Numbered from the stretch's first letter, positions 44,405 to 56,029 are shown. The stretch: DNA of 64,000 bases from Thuidium tamariscinum (GCA_947034885.2 OX344755.2:4776501-4840500), one strand, 5' to 3'. Numbers and translations: made by a program. Notes: generated by a model from the sequence alone, not told the origin.

Positions 44405-45802
44405 ATGGATGCCACCCGAAGGAACCGTGAAGCCAAAGGCAAGATGCAAAAAAGACAACGACACGTCCTTGTGGACTCTAATGTCGTGGCTCATGGAGGT
44501 TGGGAGAGGATCGAAGGCTTTTGGACCGCGACCACTTGTAGGGCATTTGTACAATGGTGCCACATCGATAAGCTTTTCCCCTATCATCGACACAAAATCC
44601 ACTTGAAGTCAAACATGGCAAATCTTCATGCTTGCACTCACGATGGATTTGTACAAAGATGTATCGAAGTATATCGATACTTGTACAAGACACGAAGTGT
44701 GCCTCGGAATGAAATTCCCTTGTTTCTGTGTGAGATGGTGTACGCGGAAGTTATTCTTCGACGAAGGGTGGATTGGAGCACCATTAAGGGAGCAAAGCTT
44801 GTCCAAAAACCGTCAACCAAGGACATTCCTAGGGCGGGTCCCTCCCAAAACCCACGTGAAGGTTTAGGGAAAAAGATTTTCATCAAGAATGAAGTTCCGA
44901 ACAATGAGTTCGTGTGGTCGGATCACGAAAGTAGTGAAGATGAGTTGATGGATGTTGGACTGCCACATGTGGGTGAGACATTGGCTAATTTGGAGCCTTT
45001 GGAGGAGGGGGAAGTGGAGGCGGGCCCCACGTTGACATTGCCTTCATTGGAAGGGATGCCAAGAATTGAAGGATCTGTTGAAGCTGCAAGTGTGGAGGCC
45101 AACGAAGATATTCCATTGAACGACTTTTATAAAGTTCAATTGAAGAGTGTGCTTGAAGAGTTGGATAGAGCAAATGAAGAGAAAAGGACTTTGGAGGAAG
45201 GGGCAGTGACTGATACTTCTGATGATGTTCCAACCCTTCAAGCCCTCATTGAATCGGGACGAATTCAGTTGTCCAAGCAACATGAGCAAATCTTGAACTT
45301 GGAAGCATTCTATCTGAACTTCTCCGTTTCAGGGGGTGAAGGTTCTAGTTCTTCAACTAACAAATTTGTAGAAGAACGATTGGCTAAACTCAAGGAAGAT
45401 TGTCACATCGAAGCTGACTGCTTGGAAAATGAAAAAAGATCTCTTGAAGGTGCACAATCAAAATTACGTGACCTTCAGAAAATGAAGGACAAAGCCCCTC
45501 TTGATCGTATTGTTGATATACAAGATTCTGAAGATCATGAGAGGCAACATGAGACATTGAAGTTGGAAGCAGAGGACCTAAAGAAGAAGTTAGCCCATGC
45601 TCTCGCATTGGAAAGTGATGTGGCCGGGGAAGTGGAGAAGAAGAAGATGAATTTGCTCAATGCACTGAATTTGAAGAAAGAGTACATGAAAAATAAATGG
45701 TGGGATTTTCCTCTTCAATCCAATTTGGATAGTGCCTACAAGGAGGCGAAGAAAGACTTGGAAGCTAAGAAAAGGCTAAAGACAGATGAACAAAGCAAGT
45801 AG
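44405..45802 (+). CDS. Cargo paralogue 3, family domain plus long coiled coil, intact
   Basis: 465 residues starting MDATRRNREAKGKMQKRQR. The ATG at 44405 is chosen over an earlier in-frame non-ATG codon because it aligns with the basic N-termini of the paralogues and follows the TATA box by about 190 bp. The family domain spans residues 45-128, with WCHIDKLFPYHRHKIHL, SNMANL, FVQRCIEVYRYLY and VDWSTIK. An acidic linker (SDHESSEDELMD) and a coiled coil (about 235-460) follow. There is no RING finger. The conserved Cys/His residues (WCH, RH..H, RC) could bind a metal, but no known zinc signature fits. It probably dimerises with itself or its RING paralogue. Function unknown. Confidence 0.75.
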   Translation: MDATRRNREAKGKMQKRQRHVLVDSNVVAHGGWERIEGFWTATTCRAFVQWCHIDKLFPYHRHKIHLKSNMANLHACTHDGFVQRCIEVYRYLYKTRSVPRNEIPLFLCEMVYAEVILRRRVDWSTIKGAKLVQKPSTKDIPRAGPSQNPREGLGKKIFIKNEVPNNEFVWSDHESSEDELMDVGLPHVGETLANLEPLEEGEVEAGPTLTLPSLEGMPRIEGSVEAASVEANEDIPLNDFYKVQLKSVLEELDRANEEKRTLEEGAVTDTSDDVPTLQALIESGRIQLSKQHEQILNLEAFYLNFSVSGGEGSSSSTNKFVEERLAKLKEDCHIEADCLENEKRSLEGAQSKLRDLQKMKDKAPLDRIVDIQDSEDHERQHETLKLEAEDLKKKLAHALALESDVAGEVEKKKMNLLNALNLKKEYMKNKWWDFPLQSNLDSAYKEAKKDLEAKKRLKTDEQSK

Positions 45803-48598
45803 AATGTTGTATGATCTTTTGGGGGGCTAGCAATGCTAGCATTTTTTGGAGGACTTATGACTTTTGTAAACATCTATATATAAAAAGGCTACTATTATTT
45901 TTTAGTATTATTTTGCAAACTTGGGGTGTTTCATTTCTATCATTGATGTGTATGGATGCAAAAGAATTCATATTCCTTTGTTTGCATGTTGATGGGTTTT
46001 TTTTAAACATCCAAAATGCTCATTCAATCTTTCAAAAAGCATCTCCATAAAATGCTCAATATGTAATATGTAGACATTTCAAATTTTTATGAAGAAAGTG
46101 TCCATATCTAAATTTCATAAAATAGATGTTTCTTTCAATTAATACATTTTTGTACATGCAACTTTCATATTCCTTTTTAGTTTTTAGGAATAGGATAATA
46201 TTTCATATGCTTCATCAATTTTCTTTAAATTATAAGCATACAAATTTAAACTGTGCATATTAGAGGTTATGAAGGTAAAGAAAATAGAATATTATCACTT
46301 ATGGATGACAGATTATAATGTTTGATCACGACTTCACGAGTGTGTTAAATTTACAAAACACATGCACAGTCTTACAATCCTCTTTTCATATGTTCAATTT
46401 TAAAAATTTGGTCACCGAAAAAATGAGATACAAACATTGGAGATGCATACATTGGAGACGCATAACCCCAATAAGTTTTGGGCTTTGAAATAAGTGCTCT
46501 ACAAATTTTCAAAATAAATTTAAAATGTGAATTTCTTAATTTGATTTTGTTACTAAAATGCTAGCATGAGAAGATAGAAATGCAAGTATGTAAGCCTTGA
46601 TTATAGATATAAGTAGGTATCCCACAACTATTGAATATTTCAATGTGTTTATAACATATGCACCAATAATATAAGTGTGTATAGTATAATCAAACTAGAA
46701 ATCTCTAATTATAAAAAGTTTCTATGATTTAAACACCTATACTATAGGTGAATAGTCTTGGGGATTCACATTTTTAGACTCATATAGTAGCATCTGTCAT
46801 GATCGTTAAGAGGTATTTTGATTAAGAGTTGTTAGGGATTTCCTAGTTTTCTAATCAACAAATGCACAATAAATTCTGTAAAGTTCTTCATTTAATTCAA
46901 TATTCGAAATCTATAACAAAAATTGAAATATTAGATGCAGGATAATAATTACCATTGGAATTGGCATTTTCAATTCTATATAATTCAACTCTTAACAACT
47001 TACTATTTGAAATCATTCTATATTCCTATGTACTGACATATATTTTCCAAAAATGTTATACACTTGTAGTTTGCCTAAAAAAAATTTCAAGCATCTTATG
47101 AATTGCCTTTGAACATTGGTAATTTGGTATAGAAAAGAAACACCATTACGACAATTATTTTATACAAATGTGATTGTATGAAGTGCAACTTCCTAGGTTT
47201 TCATACATCACAAGGCCCTCAAAAGAATTACAATCAATTCAAATGTTAATATCTTGGCAATTTTCATAGTAGAAAATTGGTTAACTTTCCTCCACATCTT
47301 CTCAAACTAGTGTAATATAGGATCTTACAATTATATGTGCCTAAATTCATATTTTTTCCTAAAATCTATTACTTGAATTAAAAATAGCAATTGTCAAAAC
47401 TACCTGATTCAAATCACCTAAAGGCTTAAAATTCATTTTTGGAGTGTGTCCATTGAATTGCATTCAAATATTTGTATTAGTTTCACTATAGTATAACTTA
47501 TTTTTATTGTTCACCCCTTCTGGCTCAAATGTTTTTGGTCTAAATGTTCATTTCTAATACAATGGTGTTTGCCATTTACTAAAAGATATATGTATAACTT
47601 CAATTTTTAATTTTTAATTTTGCAACATTGAAGTAGCATTCTGCTCAAGTGTCTATTAACTACAAATTTTTTATGCAATAGTAATATTGCATTCCTTTAA
47701 TCCCTACAAGACTAAAACGGTTTTGACAATGGAGGATTTCAATCAATTCTATCCTTCCATATTTTTGGGCACATAGGTGTTATCATTTTTTAAAATTTTA
47801 ACTGTACAAAAGTAAAAATTATTATATCTAGCATGTATGGAATTAATTGTAGAACATTTCAATGGTTAGATCTTTACATTATAGCAATTCTTGATGATCA
47901 ACATCATGGGCCACAAACGTAGTTTTGGGAGAAACAAATTTATAAAAAGATGAATATAGATTTTTTAACCCCTTAGAAAAATTTATTTGGAGTCTAAAGA
48001 TAATTTAGTATTACCATATTGAAATTTGCTTCACCCTTAATTATTCCTAAAGATCTTTTGTTGAACATTTTTTAGATCTTAAATTATATGTTCTTGGAGT
48101 ATTATATTCAATAAAACCGAAATCCTTAATTATCCCTAAACTTCCATTGTCCCTCTACTTTGGAATGTTATTTATCTAGAAATATAATTGATATTTCAAT
48201 TACAACTTTAGAATGGAAGTTATATAGCAAAAAAAAAACCATTTACCTAAACCCTTAAATCATGAGAAGCCTACACAAAGGCTTCAAATAAGGATTAAAC
48301 ACAAAATACTATGACATGAGATTGGATTCATTTTTATGGAAACCTCCTACTCATTTGACTTGGAGTAAAGTTCTTCTCAAATTGTACACAACATTGTTAT
48401 CATTTGGTCAATGCAAGCATCTTTACAATAAATACTTGTCCTTAAGATGCATTCAACATAATCCATTATTGCAACTAAATCCACATAAATTTTGGAGGCT
48501 AAGATATCCTCTTTAGGATACTATCTAATTGCTTAGATCAATGTCATTAAGGTCCATGTTAGAGCTAAAAAGGTAACTTAAATTTCTAATATTTTATT
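45803..48598. other. AT-rich spacer containing the right arm of the inverted duplication
   Basis: The right arm (46265-47590) is the reverse complement of 40840-41885, with an extra insertion near 46320-46600. Beyond it, to 48598, I see only AT-rich DNA and no coding potential. Confidence 0.6.
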
Positions 48599-49290
48599 TG
48601 TAAATGTCCTTCTATTTCCACATTCTTGGATAAGTGCCATATTTTTTCAATTTTGTCTTCCCATTTTTCTTCAACTAATCTAAGTCTAATATTGAAATCT
48701 CAAAAATATTACATTCCCTTCTTTTTTTTAAAGTACTAGGGGGGGGGGGGGGTATCCATTGAATTTTAATAGAAACTCTATCTCCATAATGTTTTGGTAG
48801 TAGTTCAAGTATACATTTTGGGATAAGTATCATTTTTTAAAATTCTGTCTTCCCATTTTTTTTTCAACTGATCGAAGTCTAATTTTGAGATCTCAAAAAT
48901 ATTACATTTCCTTTTTTTTTAAAGTACTAGGGGGGGATCCATTGAATTTTAATAGAAACTCTATCTCCATAATGTTTTGGTAGAAGTTCAAGTTTACATT
49001 TTTGAATAAGTGTCATTTTTTAAAATTTTGTCTTCCCATTTTTTTCCCCAATAATCTAAGTCTAATATTGAGATCTCAAAAATATTACATTTCCTTTTTT
49101 TTTAAAGTACTAGGGGGGGGGGGGGGTTCCATTGAATTTTAATAGAAACTCTATCTCCATAATGTTTTGGTAGAAGTTCAAGTATACATTTTTGAATAAC
49201 TGTCATTTTTTAAAATTTTGTCTTCCCATTTTTTTTCCCACTAATCTAAGTCTAATACTGAGATCCCAAAAATATTACATTCCCTTTGTT
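48599..49290. repeat. Tandem repeat, unit about 187 bp, with oligo-G tracts
   Basis: Three and a half units contain TCTTCCCATTTTT, GAGATCTCAAAAATATTACAT, AAAGTACTAGGGGGG and TAGAAACTCTATCTCC. The G tract varies from 7 to about 14 between copies, typical of slippage. It holds no gene. Confidence 0.85.
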
Positions 49291-49744
49291 TCATATTGAG
49301 ATTTGCTTCACCCTTACAAGAAATTGCCATTGAAAACTTTGAAGATGACACATTGTATCTTCTTAGTCCTTTAGGGATTAAGCATTTGAAATATCATGAA
49401 ATTGAGGGTTGTCCTCCTCCATAATTGAGCTCTCATAGAACTCAACATTCCTAAGTAAAAGTATGATATTTTTTATTGAGGTTTGAAGGTTTATGATTTC
49501 TTGGAGAAAGAGCCAATAGGGCTTGGTGGTGAAGGGGTTGGAAATACCTTTAAAAGCTTCTATGTGCATGAAATGGTAAATCACTTTGGAGTAACTATTG
49601 CTACATAGTAATTTAGATGCTGCTTTTAATGAGAATGAAGTGGGATATAATGTGGAACTAGGAGGAATCTCCGAATCTCTCAAATAATACCTGTTACAGC
49701 TAGGTTAATAACTGTCCACCTTGCTCAGGCCAGCTGGTCCTGTA

Positions 49745-50155
49745 AGGCGACCGCGTGTACAGCAACCGCGCTTTCCAAAAATTGAAAACTTGCAAAGGTG
49801 CGACCGCGGGTCAGGGGCGACCTCGGGTGCCAGAACTGCCGCCCGCCACCTCCATGCGCGGTCGCCCGTCCGGGGAGTGCGATCGCGGGTCAGGGGCGAC
49901 CTCCGGTGCCAGAACCTAAACCGCCACCTCCATGCGTGGTCGCCCGTCCGGGGAGTGCGACCGCGCTTGGGGCGATCGCGGGTCATTTTTTGCAGTTCCT
50001 CACCCTGTCCCGCGGTCGCCCCACTACCCGCGGTCGCCCTCGTACGTGCGGTCGTCCTTGCAGGCGCCGTCGCCCCCATTACCCGCGGTCGCCCATTACC
50101 CGCGGTCGCCCTGTTCACCCGAAGTCGCCCTATACCCGCAGTCGCCCCTGTGGCG
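49745..50155. promoter_or_regulatory. GC-rich motif array E, upstream of the hAT transposase
   Basis: More than twenty motif copies. The left half includes two units of about 105 bp, each with GCGACCGCGGGTCAGGGGCG, then CACCTCCATGCG and GGTCGCCCGTCCGGGGAGTG. From about 50005 all copies read CCCGCGGTCGCCC and point to the transposase. A TATA box follows at 50162. The left half is mixed in direction. Confidence 0.85.
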
Positions 50156-50161
50156 ACAGAG

Positions 50162-50167
50162 TATAAA
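50162..50167 (+). promoter_or_regulatory. TATA box of the hAT transposase gene
   Basis: TATAAA in GAGTATAAAGCTG, immediately after the last motif of array E and 233 bp upstream of the ATG at 50395. Confidence 0.7.
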
Positions 50168-50394
50168 GCTGCAGCTGAAACACTGAGGGATTACCTTGCT
50201 TCAGTGATTAGACTCTAGCCTTGAACCTTCGAAAGAGGCTTCTTGCGGATGTTTTGGTTCATTGGAGGGCAAGAGCCTTGCTTTGAGGGGGTTTAAAAAC
50301 CCTCTCACAGTAGGTAGCATTGTCATAACTTTTTCCTTGTTACTCGATTCTTGGATCGATTTTTTGGGGGTGAAACTCATTGTGGATTCACACC

Positions 50395-53300
50395 ATGGTT
50401 GTCCCAGGTGGTGGTCAAGGTCGGCCCGATACGCGTAGGGCTACAAAAGATTGGGACCCTTGGCTTATACCATGCGTTCCAAATGATCATTCACCCTATC
50501 CTCGGAAATGCTTGTTTTGCGGGTGGAGCAAAGTCTTTGTGCGGAAAAGGGCATTTAGTCACTTTGGATATGGTGGCTCGGCAACAGCAGAACGTTGTCC
50601 AAAAATCCCTAGAAGTGCACGTGAAAAGTTTATGACTTGCGGCGGAAACGTTCCAAAAGCCATGAGCTTTGAAGAATTGTTTGAAACACCATTTGTGGGC
50701 AATGAGGCCATTGGTGCGGCACAATCCCTCATTCAAGAGGTAGAGGGTGGTGAGGTGGGTGGTTCTTCAAATCCAACGGGTCCAACCGGCCCGACAAACC
50801 CTACCCCAGATTCAGTGGATTCTACTCCAAGTACGGTTGACAGAACAGGAAGCCACCCTGTGGTTTCTCGTCAAAGAAGTATGGATGAAGCATTACAAAT
50901 AGGCTTGAGACAAAAGTTGGATGCGACGTGGGCTTCATTTTTTTATGAAGCCAATATTGCATTCAACGTCACGCGACACCCTGCATTTATAAATGCAGTG
51001 AAGGAAACTGCAGCAGCTGGAATTTTATATCGTCCACCAGCATTCAACGCGTTGCGTACCAAGATGATTGATGTGAAGAAAGAAGTTGTCCAAAAAATGG
51101 TCAATGACCGGACAAAGAACTCTATTGCGCAATATGGAGCAACTATTTGTTCAGATGGATGGTCAGATACCAATAGGCGGCCGTTGATGAATGTGATGCT
51201 CGTTTGTCCAGCAGGGGATGTGTTTTTGGGATCAGAGGACAGTACGGGACCGAAGAAGGACATTGCCTACACGACAGCTTTAATGTCGAAGTACATAGAC
51301 AAGGCCGGTCCTTCAAATATTGTGCAATTGTGTACAGACAATGCTTCAGTAATGATTGGAACTATGTCATGTTTGTTACTGAAATATCCCCACATGTACA
51401 AACAAGGGTGTGCGGCTCACATCTTGGATTTGCTTTTGGAAGATTGGGGAAAGTCTCAAACGATGAAGGATTTGGTAAGCGAGTGTAGGACAATGGTGAA
51501 GCATATTAGGAAATACCATTTCACTATGGCTTTGTTTCGGAAACATTCTCCAAACAAAATGCTTAGGCTGCCTACTTTGACATGGTTTGCCACCAATTTC
51601 TTTATGGTAGACCGCCTGCTCGATTGCAAACAAGCTTTGCAAACCGTGGTTGCAGATGATGCTTACATGACCTTCGAGTTCAGTTTGCAGAATCGGACTA
51701 ATGGAGGTACCATTAGGCGCAAAGCAATGGATGTTCGGCTAAACATTCATTCTGAAAGGTTTTGGTCAAAATGCAAGAATTTCGTGTTTATGATAGAGCC
51801 AGTACTCATTGCTCTACGACACTTTGATGGCAAAAAACCAGCAATGCCAAAAGCTTGGTTGATAATGTTCGAGTTGAAGAAACACGTGTATGCTCTCAGG
51901 GATCCTCCATTTCTTTTAGACCCTGTGGTTGCAACGCGTTACGAGAAGAAATTTGAAGCTCGTTGGAAGTTAATGCGAACGGACCTCCACTATGCAAGAG
52001 CACTCTTGAATCCGTTTTTGGCAGGAGTAGAAGAAATTCAAAACGATGGGGCAGCCAAAGCAGCTTTGAATCGAGTCATACGAAAACTAGCTCCATCATT
52101 AGGAGTTTCAGTGGTCGTAGCAATGCAAGAGCTTGTCAAATTTGAGGAGAAGACAGGGCCATTTGATCCCCGAGAAGAGGTTCTCGACATCACAGAGACC
52201 AATTTAGAACCTCATCAATGGTGGAATCATGTAGGCGGCGATGCTCTTCCGAAGATTGCAAAGAGAATTCTAGGGTTGACTTGTTCAGCATCTTCATGTG
52301 AACGAAACTGGAGCATGTATTCATTCGTGCACAGTAAAACGCGAAATCGTTTGACCACAAAGAAGGCTCAAGATTTGGTGTACATTTATGCTAACTGCCA
52401 CTTGGAACGTCAAAAGTGTGGGTACAATGCTGCTCAATTTTATGAAAGGGTCCTCGTGGATGGAGACACTGATGAAGAGAGGGACGAGCCTATGCCTTCA
52501 GGATCGGAGGACGAGGGTTATTTTGATTTTATCGAAGATAATTTAGTCCGAAGAGAAGAAGAAGATCTCTTGCGCGATTACAATGAATGGGCAGATATGG
52601 TCCCACCTCCACCAAGTCCACCGCCATATCAATATGGAAACACATTTGCAAGTGGCAATGATGCGGAAGGTGTTGCTGAGGAAGAACTTTTTCGTTCTCC
52701 AGAGCGGAACCCTGATGATGCGTGGGTCGGAAATTGGGGCACAGTTTCACCACGAACTGCGGCAAGAACACCTTCTGACAACAACGAACAAGCAGATAAT
52801 CAAATGCCTGCCTCAGATGTTCAAGAAACATCTCCAGTACCAACATTTCCAGTACCAACACGTATTCCTTCAAGCAGAGCAATGAATATTGGAAACATTG
52901 CACCAATCAATGCGGGAATTGAAGCAGAAGAAGAGGTGGATCACATTGAAGAGGTTGTAGAAGAAGTAACTCCTATTTCGGTAGCAATGAATTCACCGAC
53001 CATACAAACAACGGAGGCAGCTGAGTATGATTCAGATGCGCCACTGAATACCATCCTCAACCGTAGTCGGAACGTTTCCTTGACTCGAGGTGGACATACA
53101 GGGCAGACTACAGTCAGAAGGTCAGTCACAACTCCTTCTATAAGGGGCCGTGTGCCCAGAGGGGAAGATACAAGCCAAGGTAGAGTCAGAAGATCGGCCC
53201 CTAGTTCATCGACAAGGACGCCTTTAGATGGAGGTCCACTATCCAGCATCAATGAAGAAGTCCCCGAGTCTGCTCCACAAGCCACCCAACCAACTCCAGT

Positions 53301-53778
53301 GTCTGAGCCAAGAGAAATATCGTTGGAAGAACGACTACGCAACAACAACAATAGAGACAGAAGTAAAAAAAGGCGCATTAGAAGAGTAGATGAAAGGACA
53401 CACAAACATCCGAAGCGCGCAAATCAAATTGTGGCACCTTGTAGGCTTGGGGCAGGGTGCTCCACGCAAGCGGTCCAGCAATCAAGCCAATCAATAGCGG
53501 TTCAAGCAGGTCCTGAATCTGTAGTTGATGGAATTATTGATGCAACACGTCCCACAAAACGACTAGTCCAGACTGCGATTCCTGGTGGTCAAGACATAGT
53601 TGTGCGGAATTTGACCTCGGAGGTGGAAAGAGAAATACGACCAGAACCAATAACAAGAGAAGAGGACGAGAATGACAGCTCAAGCCACGATAGCGACACA
53701 GACGCTGGTTACGCATCGCGCGAAGATACGGACCCTGATGCTAACGAAGTGCAGAACGATTCAGATTTTTGTTTGTAA
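50395..53778 (+). CDS. hAT-superfamily transposase with long C-terminal extension, intact
   Basis: 1,127 residues from ATG 50395 in a single exon. A BED-like zinc finger lies near residues 39-68 (CLFC, then His56 and Cys68). A DUF659-type core follows. The hAT catalytic residues are present: Asp254 (CSDGWSD), Asp315 (CTDNAS) and Glu636 (SSCERNWS). The hAT-C dimerisation region continues with KTRNRL and ends near residue 685. Beyond it are about 440 residues of acidic, Ser/Thr/Pro/Arg-rich, probably disordered sequence. Typical plant hAT transposases are about 650-850 residues, so the tail is unusual. It should cut at the CAGGGTTGTTCTG ends and make 8-bp duplications, matching those flanking this element. 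Being uninterrupted, it may be active. The BED finger is the natural candidate to bind the GC motif arrays. Confidence 0.92.
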   Translation: MVVPGGGQGRPDTRRATKDWDPWLIPCVPNDHSPYPRKCLFCGWSKVFVRKRAFSHFGYGGSATAERCPKIPRSAREKFMTCGGNVPKAMSFEELFETPFVGNEAIGAAQSLIQEVEGGEVGGSSNPTGPTGPTNPTPDSVDSTPSTVDRTGSHPVVSRQRSMDEALQIGLRQKLDATWASFFYEANIAFNVTRHPAFINAVKETAAAGILYRPPAFNALRTKMIDVKKEVVQKMVNDRTKNSIAQYGATICSDGWSDTNRRPLMNVMLVCPAGDVFLGSEDSTGPKKDIAYTTALMSKYIDKAGPSNIVQLCTDNASVMIGTMSCLLLKYPHMYKQGCAAHILDLLLEDWGKSQTMKDLVSECRTMVKHIRKYHFTMALFRKHSPNKMLRLPTLTWFATNFFMVDRLLDCKQALQTVVADDAYMTFEFSLQNRTNGGTIRRKAMDVRLNIHSERFWSKCKNFVFMIEPVLIALRHFDGKKPAMPKAWLIMFELKKHVYALRDPPFLLDPVVATRYEKKFEARWKLMRTDLHYARALLNPFLAGVEEIQNDGAAKAALNRVIRKLAPSLGVSVVVAMQELVKFEEKTGPFDPREEVLDITETNLEPHQWWNHVGGDALPKIAKRILGLTCSASSCERNWSMYSFVHSKTRNRLTTKKAQDLVYIYANCHLERQKCGYNAAQFYERVLVDGDTDEERDEPMPSGSEDEGYFDFIEDNLVRREEEDLLRDYNEWADMVPPPPSPPPYQYGNTFASGNDAEGVAEEELFRSPERNPDDAWVGNWGTVSPRTAARTPSDNNEQADNQMPASDVQETSPVPTFPVPTRIPSSRAMNIGNIAPINAGIEAEEEVDHIEEVVEEVTPISVAMNSPTIQTTEAAEYDSDAPLNTILNRSRNVSLTRGGHTGQTTVRRSVTTPSIRGRVPRGEDTSQGRVRRSAPSSSTRTPLDGGPLSSINEEVPESAPQATQPTPVSEPREISLEERLRNNNNRDRSKKRRIRRVDERTHKHPKRANQIVAPCRLGAGCSTQAVQQSSQSIAVQAGPESVVDGIIDATRPTKRLVQTAIPGGQDIVVRNLTSEVEREIRPEPITREEDENDSSSHDSDTDAGYASREDTDPDANEVQNDSDFCL

Positions 53779-55600
53779 CTAGATATTAGTCCAATTGTTT
53801 GGAAGGTAAATTAGTCCCACTGTATCTTCCAAAAATGTTTTTTTGAAAAGATTTCTAGCGGAAGTTTATAGCCTAGTAGTTTAGTACCTTACATATTGAT
53901 ATGTTGTAGCACCTTACTAGGCATTTTCATCGTATTTCGACATATTAACTTTGGGGTTATTTTATTATTTTCTAGCCTTTGGTTTAGTTGGTTAACCTCA
54001 CAGATTTTTAACTAAGTATATTTCTACCCAAATTGCTCCAAAATTGCGTTTTGTAATACAAGTGCAATGTTTTTGAAATTTTTGTTGTCACATATGAAAT
54101 GGTGAGATATTCTTGTGGGATGGTTTCAGAAGATGTGGAGAAAATCTTCACCATGTACATTGCAAGATATTAACATTTGTACTAGCAAAACCCCTTTTTT
54201 TCCGGCAATTGGCCAATTGCCCTTGACAAGGTGACATTAGTATAAAAAACACTCAAAATTGATGGTTATTCTTTAAACTCATATTAGAATCAAAGTGGTA
54301 TGTATGCTCTACATTCTATAAATTTGTAATCATTTGGAATTGTTCAACATATGGGAGAAAAAACATTAAGTTAGAAACCAACAAAAAAATAGAAAATGCT
54401 TGAAAATACTAAGTTGTCAACAAATTATTTATAAAAATGACAAATGCCAATTACTTTAGTTAAAGTATTGTAAGAAACAATCTTCATCCAATGTTTCACT
54501 TTTTTTTCAAAAATATAAAAAATTGAATGAAATAAAGAATTTCAAACTTTTTTGGTAGAGTAGAGATTCTATAAGTACCCATTGACTACCCCAAACTAAA
54601 ATTCCTCATAACTTTTGACTCATGTATTGAAATGGAATGATTCAAAGGTTTACACATAGATAAAAATCTAATAAAGATATTTCAAATTTTTATTTCTTAA
54701 TGTCACAATTTCTAAAGAAGTTTTTTTTTGGTGCCCGGGCTACGCACAATTTTAAAGGAAACAACACGTCATGTCCTAACTTTTTGATCGTGTAGTCAAA
54801 AGGGATTATATTGTTGGTCCTTTTCCCCTAAGTTGCGCCGTTGCGGGCACATGTTGTGTCAAAATTTCAAAGAAAAGAAAATTAAATTCAATAGGTAGTG
54901 AGATCCCTAGAAATGCAATTCGAGGCTTTACGGGTTAATGATTGTGTCAATTCAATTCAATACACCACAAACACAAAGGTCCTTTAGAGGCACACCCTCA
55001 CACCCCTACAAGAAAAAAATTCAAAATGTATAATATATTGTTGTTATTTAAAATGAAAACTACAATGAAGTGTAGACCTGTAGTAATAATCAAGGATTGT
55101 AGTTTAAAAGGTCACAATGCTATAAATAAACTTTGAAAATGGTAGTTATATTTTAAAACCATTCTATAAGGCAAGCTCGGTATACGCTTCAAACAAAATT
55201 AAAGTCTATTGGAATTGTACATTATATAGGAAAAAGATTGTAGAGTACATTTTGAGAAGCGATAAATTGACCGGGGTTATGCTTGTAAAGCCCTTTCATC
55301 CTGTTTTTTTTAATCATAAACTTTTTAGATTAGACTTGTAAACGGAGGGTTGAATGACTTCAAATCTCTTTGGCAATTTGGACACTATAGTGATTAAACA
55401 TTATAATCTTTCAATCCATAAGTGATATATGTTTTGTTCTCCTAAATGATCTCTGACATGTCTAGTTTGAATTAGAATGGTTACATTTAAAATTTTCTTT
55501 CTTAAAGCTCATCCTGAAGTAATTTTTTTCTTCACTTTAGAAATTAGAACAAATTCCTAGAAACTCCCCCAAAGGCTTTGAGCATTTAGGGGTAAAAAAC
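53779..55600. other. AT-rich 3' region downstream of the transposase
   Basis: No credible gene. 55395-55440 resembles 33815-33850 in direct orientation, implying that segments around array-bearing modules were duplicated within the element. Confidence 0.5.
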
Positions 55601-55604
55601 ACCT

Positions 55605-55870
55605 GCGGTCGCCATCAAAGACAGAGGCGTGGTCGCCCTGCACCCAAGGTCGCCCCTAACCAGAAGTCGCCCTTCTCTTGTACCCAAGGTCGCCCTTCTA
55701 TTGCACCCGCGGTCGCAAAAGAGACGCAGTCGCGCTGGATTTTTAACCCGCGGTCGCGCCTGAGCCCGGTACCCGCGGTCGCCTCTGCACCCGCTGTCGC
55801 CCTGAAAATCGGATGCACGGTCGTCCTTACCAGAGACGCGGTCGCCCCACCCGTAGTCGCCCTGCCTCGC
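55605..55870. promoter_or_regulatory. GC-rich motif array F, right subterminal region of the giant hAT
   Basis: About fourteen copies such as ACCCGCGGTCGC, CCCAAGGTCGCCC and CCCGTAGTCGCCC, all pointing right to the transposon end 180 bp away. No gene follows. Array A mirrors it at the left end. Between array and terminus are CCACGT words (TTTCCACGTCAGCGTGG), with CCACGTGGAAA in the matching position on the left. Confidence 0.85.
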
Positions 55871-56029
55871 TTTCCACGTCAGCGTGGACAGCCTGCCACG
55901 TAGGCAAAAACTTCTTACTTCGCGGTAAAAAAATTAACCCTTGCGCGACGGGACGGGACGGGGTAGCGACAGGTTGTCTTATACGACACGCGACATCGGA
56001 CGTCTAACACGACGCCGAAACCCAAAAAT

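Noticed and set aside
48738..49126. Oligo-G tracts as G-quadruplex regulators
   Set aside because: They are single G runs inside a 187-bp tandem repeat with variable length, better explained by slippage. Only one run occurs per unit.
49705..50218. Long Arg/Ala/Pro/Gly-rich open frames on both strands across array E
   Set aside because: They are translations of the GCGACCGCGGGT motif array in several frames at once. The repeat has too few stops; no start, domain or paralogue supports coding.
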